Positions 33,901-43,035 of a stretch of 64,000 nucleotides of DNA are shown one piece after another. The notes beneath the pieces are model-generated. The model was given only the letters and a program-made list of their open reading frames with translations. It was not told the origin of the DNA and ran no database searches. How positions within the stretch are numbered: the stretch's first letter is position 1; each line of letters opens with the position of its first letter. Made by a program: the position numbers and the translations under genes. Source of the stretch: Paenibacillus taichungensis (GTDB lineage: Bacteria; Bacillota; Bacilli; Paenibacillales; Paenibacillaceae); contig NZ_JABMCC010000121.1 of assembly GCF_013359905.1 (NCBI RefSeq), forward strand, positions 806,001-870,000, written 5' to 3'.

Positions 33901-35079
33901 ATGAGAAATTGTGCGATATACAGCTCGCAGTTTGACCTAGATCAGTTGTTTGAAATAATTCAATCCATATACCCTCAGGATACAATTGAGCGTAAGGAAG
34001 ACAAAACCCATATTCAAGTTACACGCAAGAAGTTATTTAGTAAGAAGACAAAGGGCTTCAATATCATGACGAGCCAGACCCACCCTGAAGAATTTACGGC
34101 TATGATTCAGGGGATGCTGGGGTTTCTGAGTCAAATTGAGGGAAAGAATGCTTCGCTGCAGGAAAAGGTACTGATTAAATGCTCTACACTGAATATGGTT
34201 GTTGGCATCGAGACGGAAGAGGACATTTCCGAAGAATTCTTTAATGAATTATTACATCTGGCCGATGCCCTGGATGCAGTCATTTTCTGGGGAGGTGGCT
34301 CCTTGCTGAATGCGCAAGGTCAGCTGCTGTTGGATGTCAACGGAGAATCCGAAGTAGAGGATTACAAAGTGACAGCGCACACCAGTTTTCTGGATGATGT
34401 CAGACCCCCGTCGGAATCTGCAATGCTGCGCAAAGAGCGCTCCGAGCAGCTTCTAAACGAGCAAGGAATCCCATTCAATGTTCATTTGCCTGCAAGAGCG
34501 GGGGATGAGCATACTACGATCCGTAGTGTGGAACAAGTTGCAGAGCGCGCGGTAGCCCTTTGTATTGCAGCTCTCAAAGGTGAATGCCTTGGAGCGGGGG
34601 AGAGCGCAGAAGATACAACAGCGCTGGTCCAGGAAGTAATCGACAAGTATGATGCAGCTTCATTCTTTTCACCTGTGGAGAGAAGATTTGTGGAGCAACA
34701 TGGGGCAGAGCATCAGGAGGTTATCTCCTTTTCATGGGGATATGAGGCTTATCATGTGATGTTATGGGCGCTTGGCTACGTCAAAGAACTTGGAGCACCG
34801 GTAAATCTTTGTAACGTAGGACAAGATGTAGGATATTTGCAGCAATGTGACGATGTTGAAGCCTTTGTAGCCGGGGCACAATTTCGCTCCAAAAGCGAGA
34901 TTTTGGATGCAGCTGATCTAATCTACCGGTACAACTGGGTGTGTGTAGACAGTCGTGTGAAGGAGCAAACACCTCCTGGGGGTCTGAATGGCGGAGTGGC
35001 CTACGAACGTCACCGTGCGCTCAATTGGTTGATCTGTTATCTGGATCAAGATTGGGATGATGTACGGACAGATACGTAG
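33901..35079 (+). CDS. DUF4272-like protein, unknown
   Basis: A 392-residue cytoplasmic protein. MLRKERSEQLLNEQGIPFNV and RSVEQVAERAVALCIAALKG, then a second half with RRFVEQHGAEHQE, SFSWGYEAYHVMLWALG and NWVCVDSRVKEQ, match the pattern I associate with DUF4272, a family of unknown role. The first 165 residues are a separate alpha/beta domain. AAGAAGG precedes ATG 33901; earlier codons fall inside the repeat. Being led by a full structured repeat makes its expression interesting. A strong terminator follows. Confidence 0.75.
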   Translation: MRNCAIYSSQFDLDQLFEIIQSIYPQDTIERKEDKTHIQVTRKKLFSKKTKGFNIMTSQTHPEEFTAMIQGMLGFLSQIEGKNASLQEKVLIKCSTLNMVVGIETEEDISEEFFNELLHLADALDAVIFWGGGSLLNAQGQLLLDVNGESEVEDYKVTAHTSFLDDVRPPSESAMLRKERSEQLLNEQGIPFNVHLPARAGDEHTTIRSVEQVAERAVALCIAALKGECLGAGESAEDTTALVQEVIDKYDAASFFSPVERRFVEQHGAEHQEVISFSWGYEAYHVMLWALGYVKELGAPVNLCNVGQDVGYLQQCDDVEAFVAGAQFRSKSEILDAADLIYRYNWVCVDSRVKEQTPPGGLNGGVAYERHRALNWLICYLDQDWDDVRTDT

Positions 35080-35128
35080 AATGGACTTTTAACATCAACT
35101 ATTTTTTATATGGTATTCAAATTCAAAT

Positions 35129-35167
35129 ACCCCCAAGCCAGTCGAATACTGGTTATGGGGGTGTTTT
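35129..35167 (+). terminator. Rho-independent terminator
   Basis: CCCCCA plus GCCAGT pairs with ACTGGT plus TGGGGG in a two-part stem around a CGAAT loop, followed by GTTTT. Confidence 0.8.
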
Positions 35168-35190
35168 GCTGTCTATGGGTACCTTATCTT

Positions 35191-36228
35191 TTAGCCGTTA
35201 TGTCTTCCATACTGTTCCCGAATCATCACATCAGCAAGAATCAGCTTTTTCTCTACATTACTCTCCGGGTTTACAATTCGCCATAACATCTGGTCGACCG
35301 CACGTGCACCAAGCAGTTCCTTGTTCACATTAACTGTGGCGAGTACAGGGATATTATCATACACATTATCGAAACCGGTGACTACGCACTGATCGGGTAC
35401 ACTAATCCCTATGCTCTCCAGAGCCTCGATGGTGTATAGCGCATAGAAGTCATTGGCACAGACAAAAACCTCAGGCAAATTCCCCTCATGAATGACCGAA
35501 GTGAACGTCTTGTGAAAATCATCCACATCCGGGCTGCTTAGTTCGGGGATCTGATTCATTTCCAATCCATGACCCATCAATACGGAAGTATAGGCGACCC
35601 ATCGTTCATAGAAGCTGTGAGCGTCACTGGTGTTTCCAACAAACTGAAACCGCTTGAATCCCTTGCGTAGAAGGTAGAGCATAATGTCACGCATGGAAGC
35701 AAAATTGTCTGTGAAAATACTGTCACTGTGAAAGACAGGGTCGAGGTGATCCACCATGACAACAGGAATGCCCAGACGTTTAATTTCAAGAAGAATGGGT
35801 GTTGAGATGGAGCCAACCGTAATAATGCCCCGAATGGCATCCGGATTCAGCAATGTGAATAGTTGATCCGCCGAAGGCTCTGTCAGAGTAAGAATATTGA
35901 TGCTTTTCTGGTTCAGTCTGGAGGATATCCCGTTAAAGACAGGCCCCCAGTATACGGATTCCTGATTCTGATAACGAACATTAGGAAACAAAATCAAAAT
36001 GGTGCCACTCCACCGCGTGTTTTGCGGGTCCTGAAGTTCATTGCTGCTATACATATCACCAGACAACATGCTGTTATCTTTGAAATATCCAAGTTTGCCA
36101 GCGGCCTTAAGAATAACGTCCCGTGTCTGCTCACTAACACCTGATTTTCCGGACAGTGCTCGTGAGACCGCAAATTTCGACAGACCTGTAAAATGTGCAA
36201 TTTCCTGAATTGTTACCTTCGTCTTCAT
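35191..36228 (-). CDS. LacI-family transcriptional regulator
   Basis: A 345-residue repressor with an N-terminal helix-turn-helix (VTIQEIAHFTGLSKFAVSRA, then LSGKSGVSEQTRD) and a periplasmic-binding-protein-like effector domain (residues about 65-335; e.g. GIITVGSISTP, PVVMVDHLDPV, VTGFDNVYD). It is divergent from the sugar-transport operon at 36751 and probably represses it until a sugar binds. Start 36228 is favoured because the AAGGAT site is then 6 nt away. The final VMIREQYGRHNG lacks an extra domain. Confidence 0.9.
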   Translation of the reverse strand: MKTKVTIQEIAHFTGLSKFAVSRALSGKSGVSEQTRDVILKAAGKLGYFKDNSMLSGDMYSSNELQDPQNTRWSGTILILFPNVRYQNQESVYWGPVFNGISSRLNQKSINILTLTEPSADQLFTLLNPDAIRGIITVGSISTPILLEIKRLGIPVVMVDHLDPVFHSDSIFTDNFASMRDIMLYLLRKGFKRFQFVGNTSDAHSFYERWVAYTSVLMGHGLEMNQIPELSSPDVDDFHKTFTSVIHEGNLPEVFVCANDFYALYTIEALESIGISVPDQCVVTGFDNVYDNIPVLATVNVNKELLGARAVDQMLWRIVNPESNVEKKLILADVMIREQYGRHNG

Positions 36229-36434
36229 CATACCATCCTTACACTCGTAGTTCTGCCGTATTCCTAACATTGTGCAATAAAGCTGTTTCTAGTATATCAT
36301 GTTGTATTTCTCTTAATCTAATAACGGCTGTAGAAGTTAAAATGTTAGTGTCCCATACATGTAACGACGGAGATAGACCACGGTGATGGACATGTTGCAG
36401 GAGAAAAAGGCGAATTTTGAATAGTTTATTATCT

Positions 36435-36460
36435 TTTTGTTATTTTATAAAATAACAAAA
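36435..36460. promoter_or_regulatory. 26-bp perfect AT palindrome, candidate operator
   Basis: A perfect 26-bp palindrome of TTTTGTTATTTTA followed by its reverse complement. Its half TATAAAATAACAAA recurs as a direct copy at 36642-36655, 197 bp downstream and after the promoter. Two sites around a promoter suit a looping repressor or activator, but LacI-type sites usually carry a central CG, so the binding protein is open. Confidence 0.5.
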
Positions 36461-36591
36461 TAATTAAAATGATTTTCGTTTTGGATATGGGAGTACTCAG
36501 AATGGTATTCGGATAATATGCTATATGATAAGATTTTAAAGCGGTATAACAGCATTTTATCAGAATGATTAGAAAATGTTAACAATAAAAA

Positions 36592-36605
36592 TGTTGACGC
36601 TTACA
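36592..36605 (+). promoter_or_regulatory. cre-like / LacI-type site overlapping -35
   Basis: TGTTGACGCTTACA matches the relaxed catabolite-response pattern TGWNANCGNTNWCA except at one position and has the central CG of LacI/CcpA sites. It overlaps the -35 at 36594, so binding would block RNA polymerase. CcpA or the local LacI repressor could bind it. Confidence 0.5.
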
Positions 36606-36622
36606 TTATGCTATGTTAAATT
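36594..36622 (+). promoter_or_regulatory. Promoter of the glycan-transport operon
   Basis: TTGACG (36594-36599), a 17-bp spacer and TAAATT (36617-36622) form a good sigma-A promoter, with a leader of about 120 nt to the GTG at 36751. The repeated half-site at 36642-36655 and a GTTTG/CAAAC inverted repeat (about 36625-36641) lie just after it. Otherwise 36229-36750 shows no gene. Confidence 0.6.
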
Positions 36623-36750
36623 TTGTTTGTCAAAACCAAACTATAAAATAACAAATGGTGGTGATCATCGAATTTCATTAGGATAAATGGGAGTCAGGGA
36701 GTTATGCCGGACCATGATTTGTATACACATTCGGGGAGGTTGTTAAAATC

Positions 36751-38127
36751 GTGACTAAAAAATGGAACGTTTTGCCGCTCATGTTATTGGCCGTAATGCT
36801 TTTTGTATCCGCTTGCAGTGGTGGGGGGACGGCTCAGCCGGCTGATGATGCTCCAGCGAATACGGGCAATAGCACTGGAACCGTCGAGACAGACAAAGAA
36901 GGCGGAACAGAAGAAGTGGCAGTCGATGTACCTGATTTGGGTGGGCGTGTCATCAAGGTTGCGGCCTGGTGGGATCTGAAGCCAGCGGGGGAGACCGCTT
37001 CGGATAAAGCGAGACTAGATAAAATCGCTGAAGTCGAGAAGAAATACAACGTAAAAATCGAGTTCGTGAATGTACCATTCGAAGAATACATGAACAAATT
37101 TACAACGACAGCGCTGGCTGGCGAACCGTTCGCAGACATCGTTCAGATGGAGTACAAATCCGCATTACCCGCCATCCTCAAAGGGCAACTGCTTCCGATC
37201 TCCGAATTCACCACAGCTGAGAATAACATCAACCAAGAGGCAAATCTGATCGCAAAATACCCTGCCATTGCAGGCAACTACTACGCATTTGAATCTCCAA
37301 CCAGCATTGGTCTGGGACTTCACTATAACCGTGACTTGTTCAAGAAGCTGTCGTTACCTGATCCTCAGGAGCTTTATAACAAAGGCGAATGGAACTGGGA
37401 TAAATTCTTGGAACTGGCGAAACAAGCGACCAAGGATACAGATAACGACGGAAAAATTGACGTATACGGGTTCTCCGGCTGGGCTATTGACGTGCTTCGT
37501 CACTTTACTGCAGCTAATGGCGGCACGATTGTAGATGACGAACATTCAAAAGAAGGATTGTCCGATCCGAAAACGATTGAAGCTGCCGAATTTGTCAAAC
37601 GCTTGTATAACGTCGAGAATGTTGTAAAAGTCAAAACAGGTGACAAAACGAACTGGGAGGAAAGCAACACATTCAAGGATGGAGATGTGGCTTTGTTCAC
37701 TGCTGCGGAATGGCAGTTGGGCGATATCACCTTTGCTGCCGGAGTCGTACCAATTCCGAACGGTCCTCAGGGCAGCAAGGATGTAACATACGCCAACAAC
37801 GCTGCCTCAGCAAAATTCATTCCTAAAGGTGTGGAAGATCCTAAGATTGTATACCAAATCTATGAAGAAACCTTCGACATTCCACAGATCGAAGAGTACC
37901 CAGGTCAGGATTACCTGGAAAGCCGTTATACCGACGAGAAGGACATCGCCATGATTCGGGAGCATATCGCTGGAACGGGCCGCATCCTGCTGGATGACGC
38001 CTACGCGGGTTATCCAATCGGTGACTATGTAAACGACATTATCAAAAAAAATGCTTCCGTTACAGCAACAGCCGAGAAGTATAAAGCGCAGGCACAAGCA
38101 GCAGTCGATAAGCTTGGCAAACAGTAA
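36751..38127 (+). CDS. ABC sugar-binding lipoprotein
   Basis: A 458-residue family 1 solute-binding protein. Lipobox VSAC places the lipidated cysteine at 22. The mature protein has the two-lobe layout (GRVIKVAAWWDLKP at the start; the YNRDLFKKL region) and a calcium-binding-like loop DTDNDGKIDVYG. It should capture an oligosaccharide outside and deliver it to the permeases. The start GTG 36751 has GGGGAGG upstream. It is the first gene after the operon promoter and is followed by a terminator-like hairpin. Confidence 0.88.
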   Translation: MTKKWNVLPLMLLAVMLFVSACSGGGTAQPADDAPANTGNSTGTVETDKEGGTEEVAVDVPDLGGRVIKVAAWWDLKPAGETASDKARLDKIAEVEKKYNVKIEFVNVPFEEYMNKFTTTALAGEPFADIVQMEYKSALPAILKGQLLPISEFTTAENNINQEANLIAKYPAIAGNYYAFESPTSIGLGLHYNRDLFKKLSLPDPQELYNKGEWNWDKFLELAKQATKDTDNDGKIDVYGFSGWAIDVLRHFTAANGGTIVDDEHSKEGLSDPKTIEAAEFVKRLYNVENVVKVKTGDKTNWEESNTFKDGDVALFTAAEWQLGDITFAAGVVPIPNGPQGSKDVTYANNAASAKFIPKGVEDPKIVYQIYEETFDIPQIEEYPGQDYLESRYTDEKDIAMIREHIAGTGRILLDDAYAGYPIGDYVNDIIKKNASVTATAEKYKAQAQAAVDKLGKQ

Positions 38128-38145
38128 TTTCAGCATGATTCAGAC

Positions 38146-38188
38146 AGGGGTGCCTCGTGTCCGGGCTCACGCACGGGTACCTCTTTTT
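38146..38188 (+). terminator. Intercistronic terminator/attenuator hairpin
   Basis: AGGGGTGCC pairs with GGTACCTCT (two G-T wobbles) around an inner CGTG/CACG stem, followed by TTTTT. Placed between the binding protein gene and the rest of the operon, it could terminate most transcripts or protect the 3' end, so that the binding protein is made in excess. Confidence 0.6.
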
Positions 38189-38243
38189 CTGTATCACGAA
38201 CTAAGTATTGCTGGCATCAGCCTTGATGAGGAGGGCTCGTAAG

Positions 38244-41171
38244 ATGGCTGGAATTCTACAACGAAAGAAATGGATCCTGCCCATAGTCATTGCAGCATTA
38301 GCTGCCTGCGTCATACTTTTGCTTACTTCCGGTGCAGGTGTAAAGAGTGCAGTTGTGCCTTCTGGCAGTTTGCCTGCCATTGAGGTGGATGCCATTTTGC
38401 AGCAGACGAGGCAGAAGAACGGATATGAACAATATTTGTCCCAAGCAGGTGAGGCCTCAAGACCGAATGTGGATATGACCATCGAAGCAGGAGACTACAT
38501 ACGGGCAGAGGGTGAAGAGGTACGTAAACTGAAGGATTATGAAGGCAGGCCGGGTGTATCGCTTCATACTGGGGAGACAGGCGAGATCGACTGGGTAGTT
38601 GACGTACCGGAAACCGGGCTGTACAACCTCTCTGCTGTCTATTTTCCCGTAGAAGGCAAGAGTTCGGCCATTGAGCGTGCATTGTACATTGACGGTGAAC
38701 TTCCGTTTGCGGAAGCCGCCTATTTGCAGTTTGATCGGGTATGGGGCAATGAGAAGCAAGCTGTTGAACAGGATAATCAGGGCAATGATCTTCGTCCAAA
38801 ACAAGTGGAGAAGCCCCGCTGGATGGAGGAAACATTTCAGGACTCGGACGGGTATGAACAGGCTCCATTCAAATTCTATCTGGAAAAAGGGAAGCACACG
38901 TTAACGCTGAAATCCTCTCGCGAACCCATGGTAATTCGATCCATACGACTATTCAACGAGAAGCCAGCCGTTGCTTATGCGGAAACCGCAGGGGCTAAGC
39001 AGACGGATTCTTCCGGTCAGCCTAAGGATGTGCTCATCCGAATTGAAGGGGAAGCGGCAGTTGCCAAATCTTCACCTACGTTATATCCAACCAGTGAAAG
39101 ATCAAGTTCAGCCGTATCTCCGTACAGCGCTTCCCAGGTGCGTATTAATACGATTGGTGGCTTTAACTGGCGTCTGCCAGGACAGTGGATCGAATGGGAA
39201 GTGGACGTGTCGAAGAGTGGACTTTATCATATCGGTTTTACCGCTCAGCAAAATTTTGTCAAAGGCATCTATTCCACACGCAAGCTGACCATCGATGGCG
39301 AGATTCCGTTTGCGGAGATGACGAAAGCCCCGTTCCGTTACCAAAGCGACTATCGCATTGATGTGCTGGGCGGTGAGGATGCTTACAAGTTTCAGTTGGA
39401 TAAAGGCAAACATGTCATTCGGCTGGAGAACAGCCTGGGCGACTTCGCACCACTTATTCGCAATGTGGAGGACAGCCTGTACAACCTGAACTCCATGTAC
39501 CGGAGAATTCTGATGATTACAGGCACCAAGCCGGATGAATTCCGGGATTATCGGGTGGAGAAGCAGATTCCGAATCTGTTGGAGGTATTTAGCGGAGAAA
39601 GCAAACGCCTGAAGGAAGTGGCAAGGCAACTTCGTCTTCTGTCAGGCCAGTCCAGCGATCAGGAAGCGTTGATCAAAACGATGGCCCAACAGCTGGATGA
39701 GATGATCGATAAGCCGGATACCATTCCAAGAAGACTTGCTGCTTACAAAACGAACACGGGCGGACTGGGGACTTGGGTGCAGCAGGCTCGCGAGCAACCG
39801 CTTGAGATTGATGCCCTCTATGTAGCTTCATTAGACAGTAGCATTCCCGGAACGGGTATGGGTCCGCTGGCGAAGCTTGGTCATGAAGCGAAGACATTCT
39901 ATCATTCGTTCTTCATTGATTATAACCAGATCGGGAACGTAGCCACATCAGAGGATCAGCGCACGGTGACGGTCTGGATCGGCAGTGGTCGTGATCAGGC
40001 GAACACGATGAAAGCGATGATTGATGAGACATTCACACCGGAGAGCGGCATTAACGTTAATTTGAAACTGGTCAACATGGGTACGCTGTTGCCAGCGACC
40101 TTGTCCGGTGAAGGACCGGATGTCGCGATGCAGATCGGCAATGATCTGCCGGTGAATTTTGCCATGCGGAACTCGGCGGTGGATCTCACCCAGTTTAGTG
40201 ACTATACCACGGTGGAACAGGAGTTTAGAGATAGTGCCATCGTACCGTACGCCTATGATTCAGGCGTGTACGCCCTGCCGGAGACACAGACCTTTAATAT
40301 GTTGTTTTATCGAAAAGATGTGCTTGCAGAGCTGGGGCTTGAAGTTCCTCAAACGTGGGATGATGTCGAGAGCCTGCTGGCGATTCTGAGCAAAAATCAT
40401 ATGGAATTTGGCATGCCGGTGGTGGCCCAGGCCAACATGCAGGGGGTCAATATCCCGCCTAATTCGCAGTATGCAACGATGCTGCTGCAGAACGGCGGCT
40501 CCTTCTATCGGAATGACGACAAGGAATCGGATCTGGATTCGCGCATCGGCATCGAGACCTTTAAGAAGTGGACAGAGTTTTATACCGATTACAAGCTGGA
40601 GCGGGAGTATGACTTTGCCAACCGTTTCCGGACCGGACAGATGCCGATTGGTCTGACGGATTACACGATGTATAACCAGTTGTCCGTATTTGCACCGGAG
40701 ATCCGTGGATTATGGGGATTTGTTCCTGTTCCGGGGACTGTGCAGCCGGATGGAACATTGAATCGGGACGTTCCGGGTGGCGGCAGTGCGGTCATGATGC
40801 TGGAAAGTGCCAAGGATCAGGAGGCGGCGTGGGAGTTCATGAAATGGTGGACCAGTACACCGGTTCAGGCTGAGTTTGGCCGCGAGATGGAAGGGCTGAT
40901 GGGTGCGGCTGCGCGTTATCCGACGGCCAACATCAAGGCACTCGATTCACTTCCATGGCCTGCTGAGGACTATGCGAATCTGAAGGCACAATTCGAGACA
41001 GTAAAGGGCATTCCCGAAGTACCTGGTGGTTATTTTACCGGACGTCATCTGTTCAATGCATTTTACAAGACGGTTGTTGGTCAAGTGGAAGCCAGGGAAT
41101 CCATCATGGATTACACCCAGTACATTCAGGACGAGATTCGAGTCAAGCGTAATGAATTTGGTCTTCCGTAA
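38244..41171 (+). CDS. Large solute-binding protein fused to two carbohydrate-binding-like modules
   Basis: A 975-residue protein. One N-terminal membrane segment (about 9-27) gives an anchor or signal. Two beta-sandwich modules follow (about 75-245 and 285-420), each with E-x-G-x-Y or G-x-Y-x-x and KGKHTLTL / KGKHVIRLEN ends typical of CBM6/35-like folds. A helical linker (about 430-530) leads to a complete family 1 binding domain (about 560-970, e.g. LPETQTFNMLFYRKDVLAEL, then EFMKWWTSTPVQAEF). GAGGAGGG supports ATG 38244. It probably binds glycan with the first modules and hands it to the binding lobes. Confidence 0.85.
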   Translation: MAGILQRKKWILPIVIAALAACVILLLTSGAGVKSAVVPSGSLPAIEVDAILQQTRQKNGYEQYLSQAGEASRPNVDMTIEAGDYIRAEGEEVRKLKDYEGRPGVSLHTGETGEIDWVVDVPETGLYNLSAVYFPVEGKSSAIERALYIDGELPFAEAAYLQFDRVWGNEKQAVEQDNQGNDLRPKQVEKPRWMEETFQDSDGYEQAPFKFYLEKGKHTLTLKSSREPMVIRSIRLFNEKPAVAYAETAGAKQTDSSGQPKDVLIRIEGEAAVAKSSPTLYPTSERSSSAVSPYSASQVRINTIGGFNWRLPGQWIEWEVDVSKSGLYHIGFTAQQNFVKGIYSTRKLTIDGEIPFAEMTKAPFRYQSDYRIDVLGGEDAYKFQLDKGKHVIRLENSLGDFAPLIRNVEDSLYNLNSMYRRILMITGTKPDEFRDYRVEKQIPNLLEVFSGESKRLKEVARQLRLLSGQSSDQEALIKTMAQQLDEMIDKPDTIPRRLAAYKTNTGGLGTWVQQAREQPLEIDALYVASLDSSIPGTGMGPLAKLGHEAKTFYHSFFIDYNQIGNVATSEDQRTVTVWIGSGRDQANTMKAMIDETFTPESGINVNLKLVNMGTLLPATLSGEGPDVAMQIGNDLPVNFAMRNSAVDLTQFSDYTTVEQEFRDSAIVPYAYDSGVYALPETQTFNMLFYRKDVLAELGLEVPQTWDDVESLLAILSKNHMEFGMPVVAQANMQGVNIPPNSQYATMLLQNGGSFYRNDDKESDLDSRIGIETFKKWTEFYTDYKLEREYDFANRFRTGQMPIGLTDYTMYNQLSVFAPEIRGLWGFVPVPGTVQPDGTLNRDVPGGGSAVMMLESAKDQEAAWEFMKWWTSTPVQAEFGREMEGLMGAAARYPTANIKALDSLPWPAEDYANLKAQFETVKGIPEVPGGYFTGRHLFNAFYKTVVGQVEARESIMDYTQYIQDEIRVKRNEFGLP

Positions 41172-41189
41172 GCAGAGGGAGGGTTAACA

Positions 41190-42158
41190 GTGTCACAAAT
41201 ATCACTCCGAGACGGACAAAACAGTCCTCCTGAGAAAACACCAGGCATGGGCATGAAATCATGGTGGTCCTGGAAGCTCAAGGAAATGAAGGCCAGCAAA
41301 CATTCCTATGTACTGCTAGCTCCTTATATGATCCTATTCATCATGTTTACTGTGATTCCGGTGGTCATCTCCATCATACTCAGCTTCACCTATTTCAACA
41401 TGCTGGAGTTTCCGCGTTTTATTGGCTGGCAGAACTATACCCGGCTGTTTCTGGAGGATGACGTATTTCTGATTGCCATCAAAAACACGTTGCTGTTTGC
41501 CATTATTACCGGACCCATCAGTTATATTGCCTGTTTCGTATTTGCGTGGATCATTAATGAATTAACGCCCAAATGGAGAGCGTTCATGACGCTGATCTTC
41601 TATGCGCCATCCATTTCGGGGAATGTCTATTTTATCTGGTTGATGATTTTCTCGGGGGATCGCTACGGTATAGCCAATGGATTACTGATCAAATGGGGAT
41701 TTCTGCTGGAGCCAATCCAGTGGTTGAAAACGGAAGCCTACATTATGCCAATCCTCATTCTGGTGCAATTGTGGCTCAGTCTTGGCACAGGCTTTCTGGC
41801 TTTTATCGCCGGTTTGCAGACCGTAGACCGGACGTTATATGAAGCAGGTGCGGTAGACGGGATCAAAAATCGCTGGCAGGAGCTCTGGTATATTACCCTG
41901 CCTTCAATGCGTCCGCAACTGATGTTCGGTGCGGTCATTCAACTTACGACCTCATTCGCCGTGGCCGATGTATCTATTGCGCTGGCGGGGTTCCCAAGTG
42001 TGAACTATGCGGCGGAGACGGTGGTGACCCATTTGATCGACTTTGGTACAACGCGGTTTGAGATGGGATACGCCTCGGCGATTGCAACCGTACTGTTCAT
42101 GATTATGGTGGGCACCAACTTGCTGGTACAGAAACTGCTTCGAAGGGTGGGGGAATAG
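41190..42158 (+). CDS. ABC sugar permease (MalF/LplB type)
   Basis: A 322-residue permease with six membrane segments. The EAA loop is EAGAVDGIKNRWQELWYITL (about residues 217-236), where the shared ATPase docks. A polar N-terminal tail (about 45 residues, with SWWSWKLKEMK) precedes the first helix. It pairs with the next gene as the importer's MalF/MalG-like partners. Start GTG 41190 has GGGAGGG upstream; it follows the large binding protein by 18 nt. Confidence 0.92.
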   Translation: MSQISLRDGQNSPPEKTPGMGMKSWWSWKLKEMKASKHSYVLLAPYMILFIMFTVIPVVISIILSFTYFNMLEFPRFIGWQNYTRLFLEDDVFLIAIKNTLLFAIITGPISYIACFVFAWIINELTPKWRAFMTLIFYAPSISGNVYFIWLMIFSGDRYGIANGLLIKWGFLLEPIQWLKTEAYIMPILILVQLWLSLGTGFLAFIAGLQTVDRTLYEAGAVDGIKNRWQELWYITLPSMRPQLMFGAVIQLTTSFAVADVSIALAGFPSVNYAAETVVTHLIDFGTTRFEMGYASAIATVLFMIMVGTNLLVQKLLRRVGE

Positions 42159-42160
42159 CT

Positions 42161-43024
42161 ATGGCTGCAATTGCAACAGGCAAAAAGCGGGTGAACCGCT
42201 CCTTATCGGGCAGCATCTCCCTGTTTACCCTTCTGCTCGTATTTGGTGCTTTCATGGTGCTGCCGCTGATCTATGCGATCAATAATGCGTTCAAACCGCT
42301 GGATGAGATTTTTACTTTTCCACCAACGCTATTTGTCAAAAATCCAACGTTCAGCAATTTCACGGATCTGCTGAATCTGCTGAGTGACTCGTGGGTTCCG
42401 TTCTCACGTTATATATTCAATACGGTATTTATTACAGGCATTGGCATCGTGGGCCATGTGCTGCTCGCATCGGCAGCGGCATACCCACTCGCCAAGCACA
42501 AATTTCCGGGCAAAGTGTTCATGTTCCAGGTTGTTGTGCTTTCCCTGATGTTCACGCCTGCCGTGACGGCCATTCCCAATTATATGATCATGTCATGGCT
42601 GGGCTGGATTGATACGTATTGGGCCGTCATTATTCCGGCATTTGCCTATTCATTGGGTCTGTATCTGATGAAGCAGTTCATGGAGCAGATCCCGGATGCG
42701 TTGCTGGAAGCAGCCAAAATTGACGGTGCCAGTGAATACCGAATTTTCTGGTCCATTGTCATGCCGAATGTAAAGCCAGCTTGGCTCACATTGATCATTC
42801 TGCTGTTCCAGATGCTGTGGGGCAGTGATGGCAATGGGTACATCTACAGTGAACAGCTCAAGACCTTGCACTATGCGGCGGGTCAGATCATTCAGGGCGG
42901 GATATCCCGGGCTGGGGCAGGTGCTGCGGTAGCACTTATTTTGATGAGTGTGCCCATTACGCTATTCATTTTCTCCCAGAGCCGCATCATTGAGACGATG
43001 GCGAGTTCGGGCATGAAGGAATAA
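42161..43024 (+). CDS. ABC sugar permease (MalG type)
   Basis: A 287-residue permease with six helices and EAA loop EAAKIDGASEYRIFWSIVMP (about 184-203). It starts 2 nt after the previous gene, so translation is coupled. The later segment GQIIQGGISRAGAGAAVALI is the usual last helical region of this subgroup. It completes the first permease pair. Confidence 0.92.
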   Translation: MAAIATGKKRVNRSLSGSISLFTLLLVFGAFMVLPLIYAINNAFKPLDEIFTFPPTLFVKNPTFSNFTDLLNLLSDSWVPFSRYIFNTVFITGIGIVGHVLLASAAAYPLAKHKFPGKVFMFQVVVLSLMFTPAVTAIPNYMIMSWLGWIDTYWAVIIPAFAYSLGLYLMKQFMEQIPDALLEAAKIDGASEYRIFWSIVMPNVKPAWLTLIILLFQMLWGSDGNGYIYSEQLKTLHYAAGQIIQGGISRAGAGAAVALILMSVPITLFIFSQSRIIETMASSGMKE

Positions 43025-43035
43025 GGGGGGACGAT

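Noticed and set aside
38323..38868. Long minus-strand frame inside the large binding protein gene
   Set aside because: Shadow of a coding strand with strong codon bias; no ribosome site and no recognisable domain.
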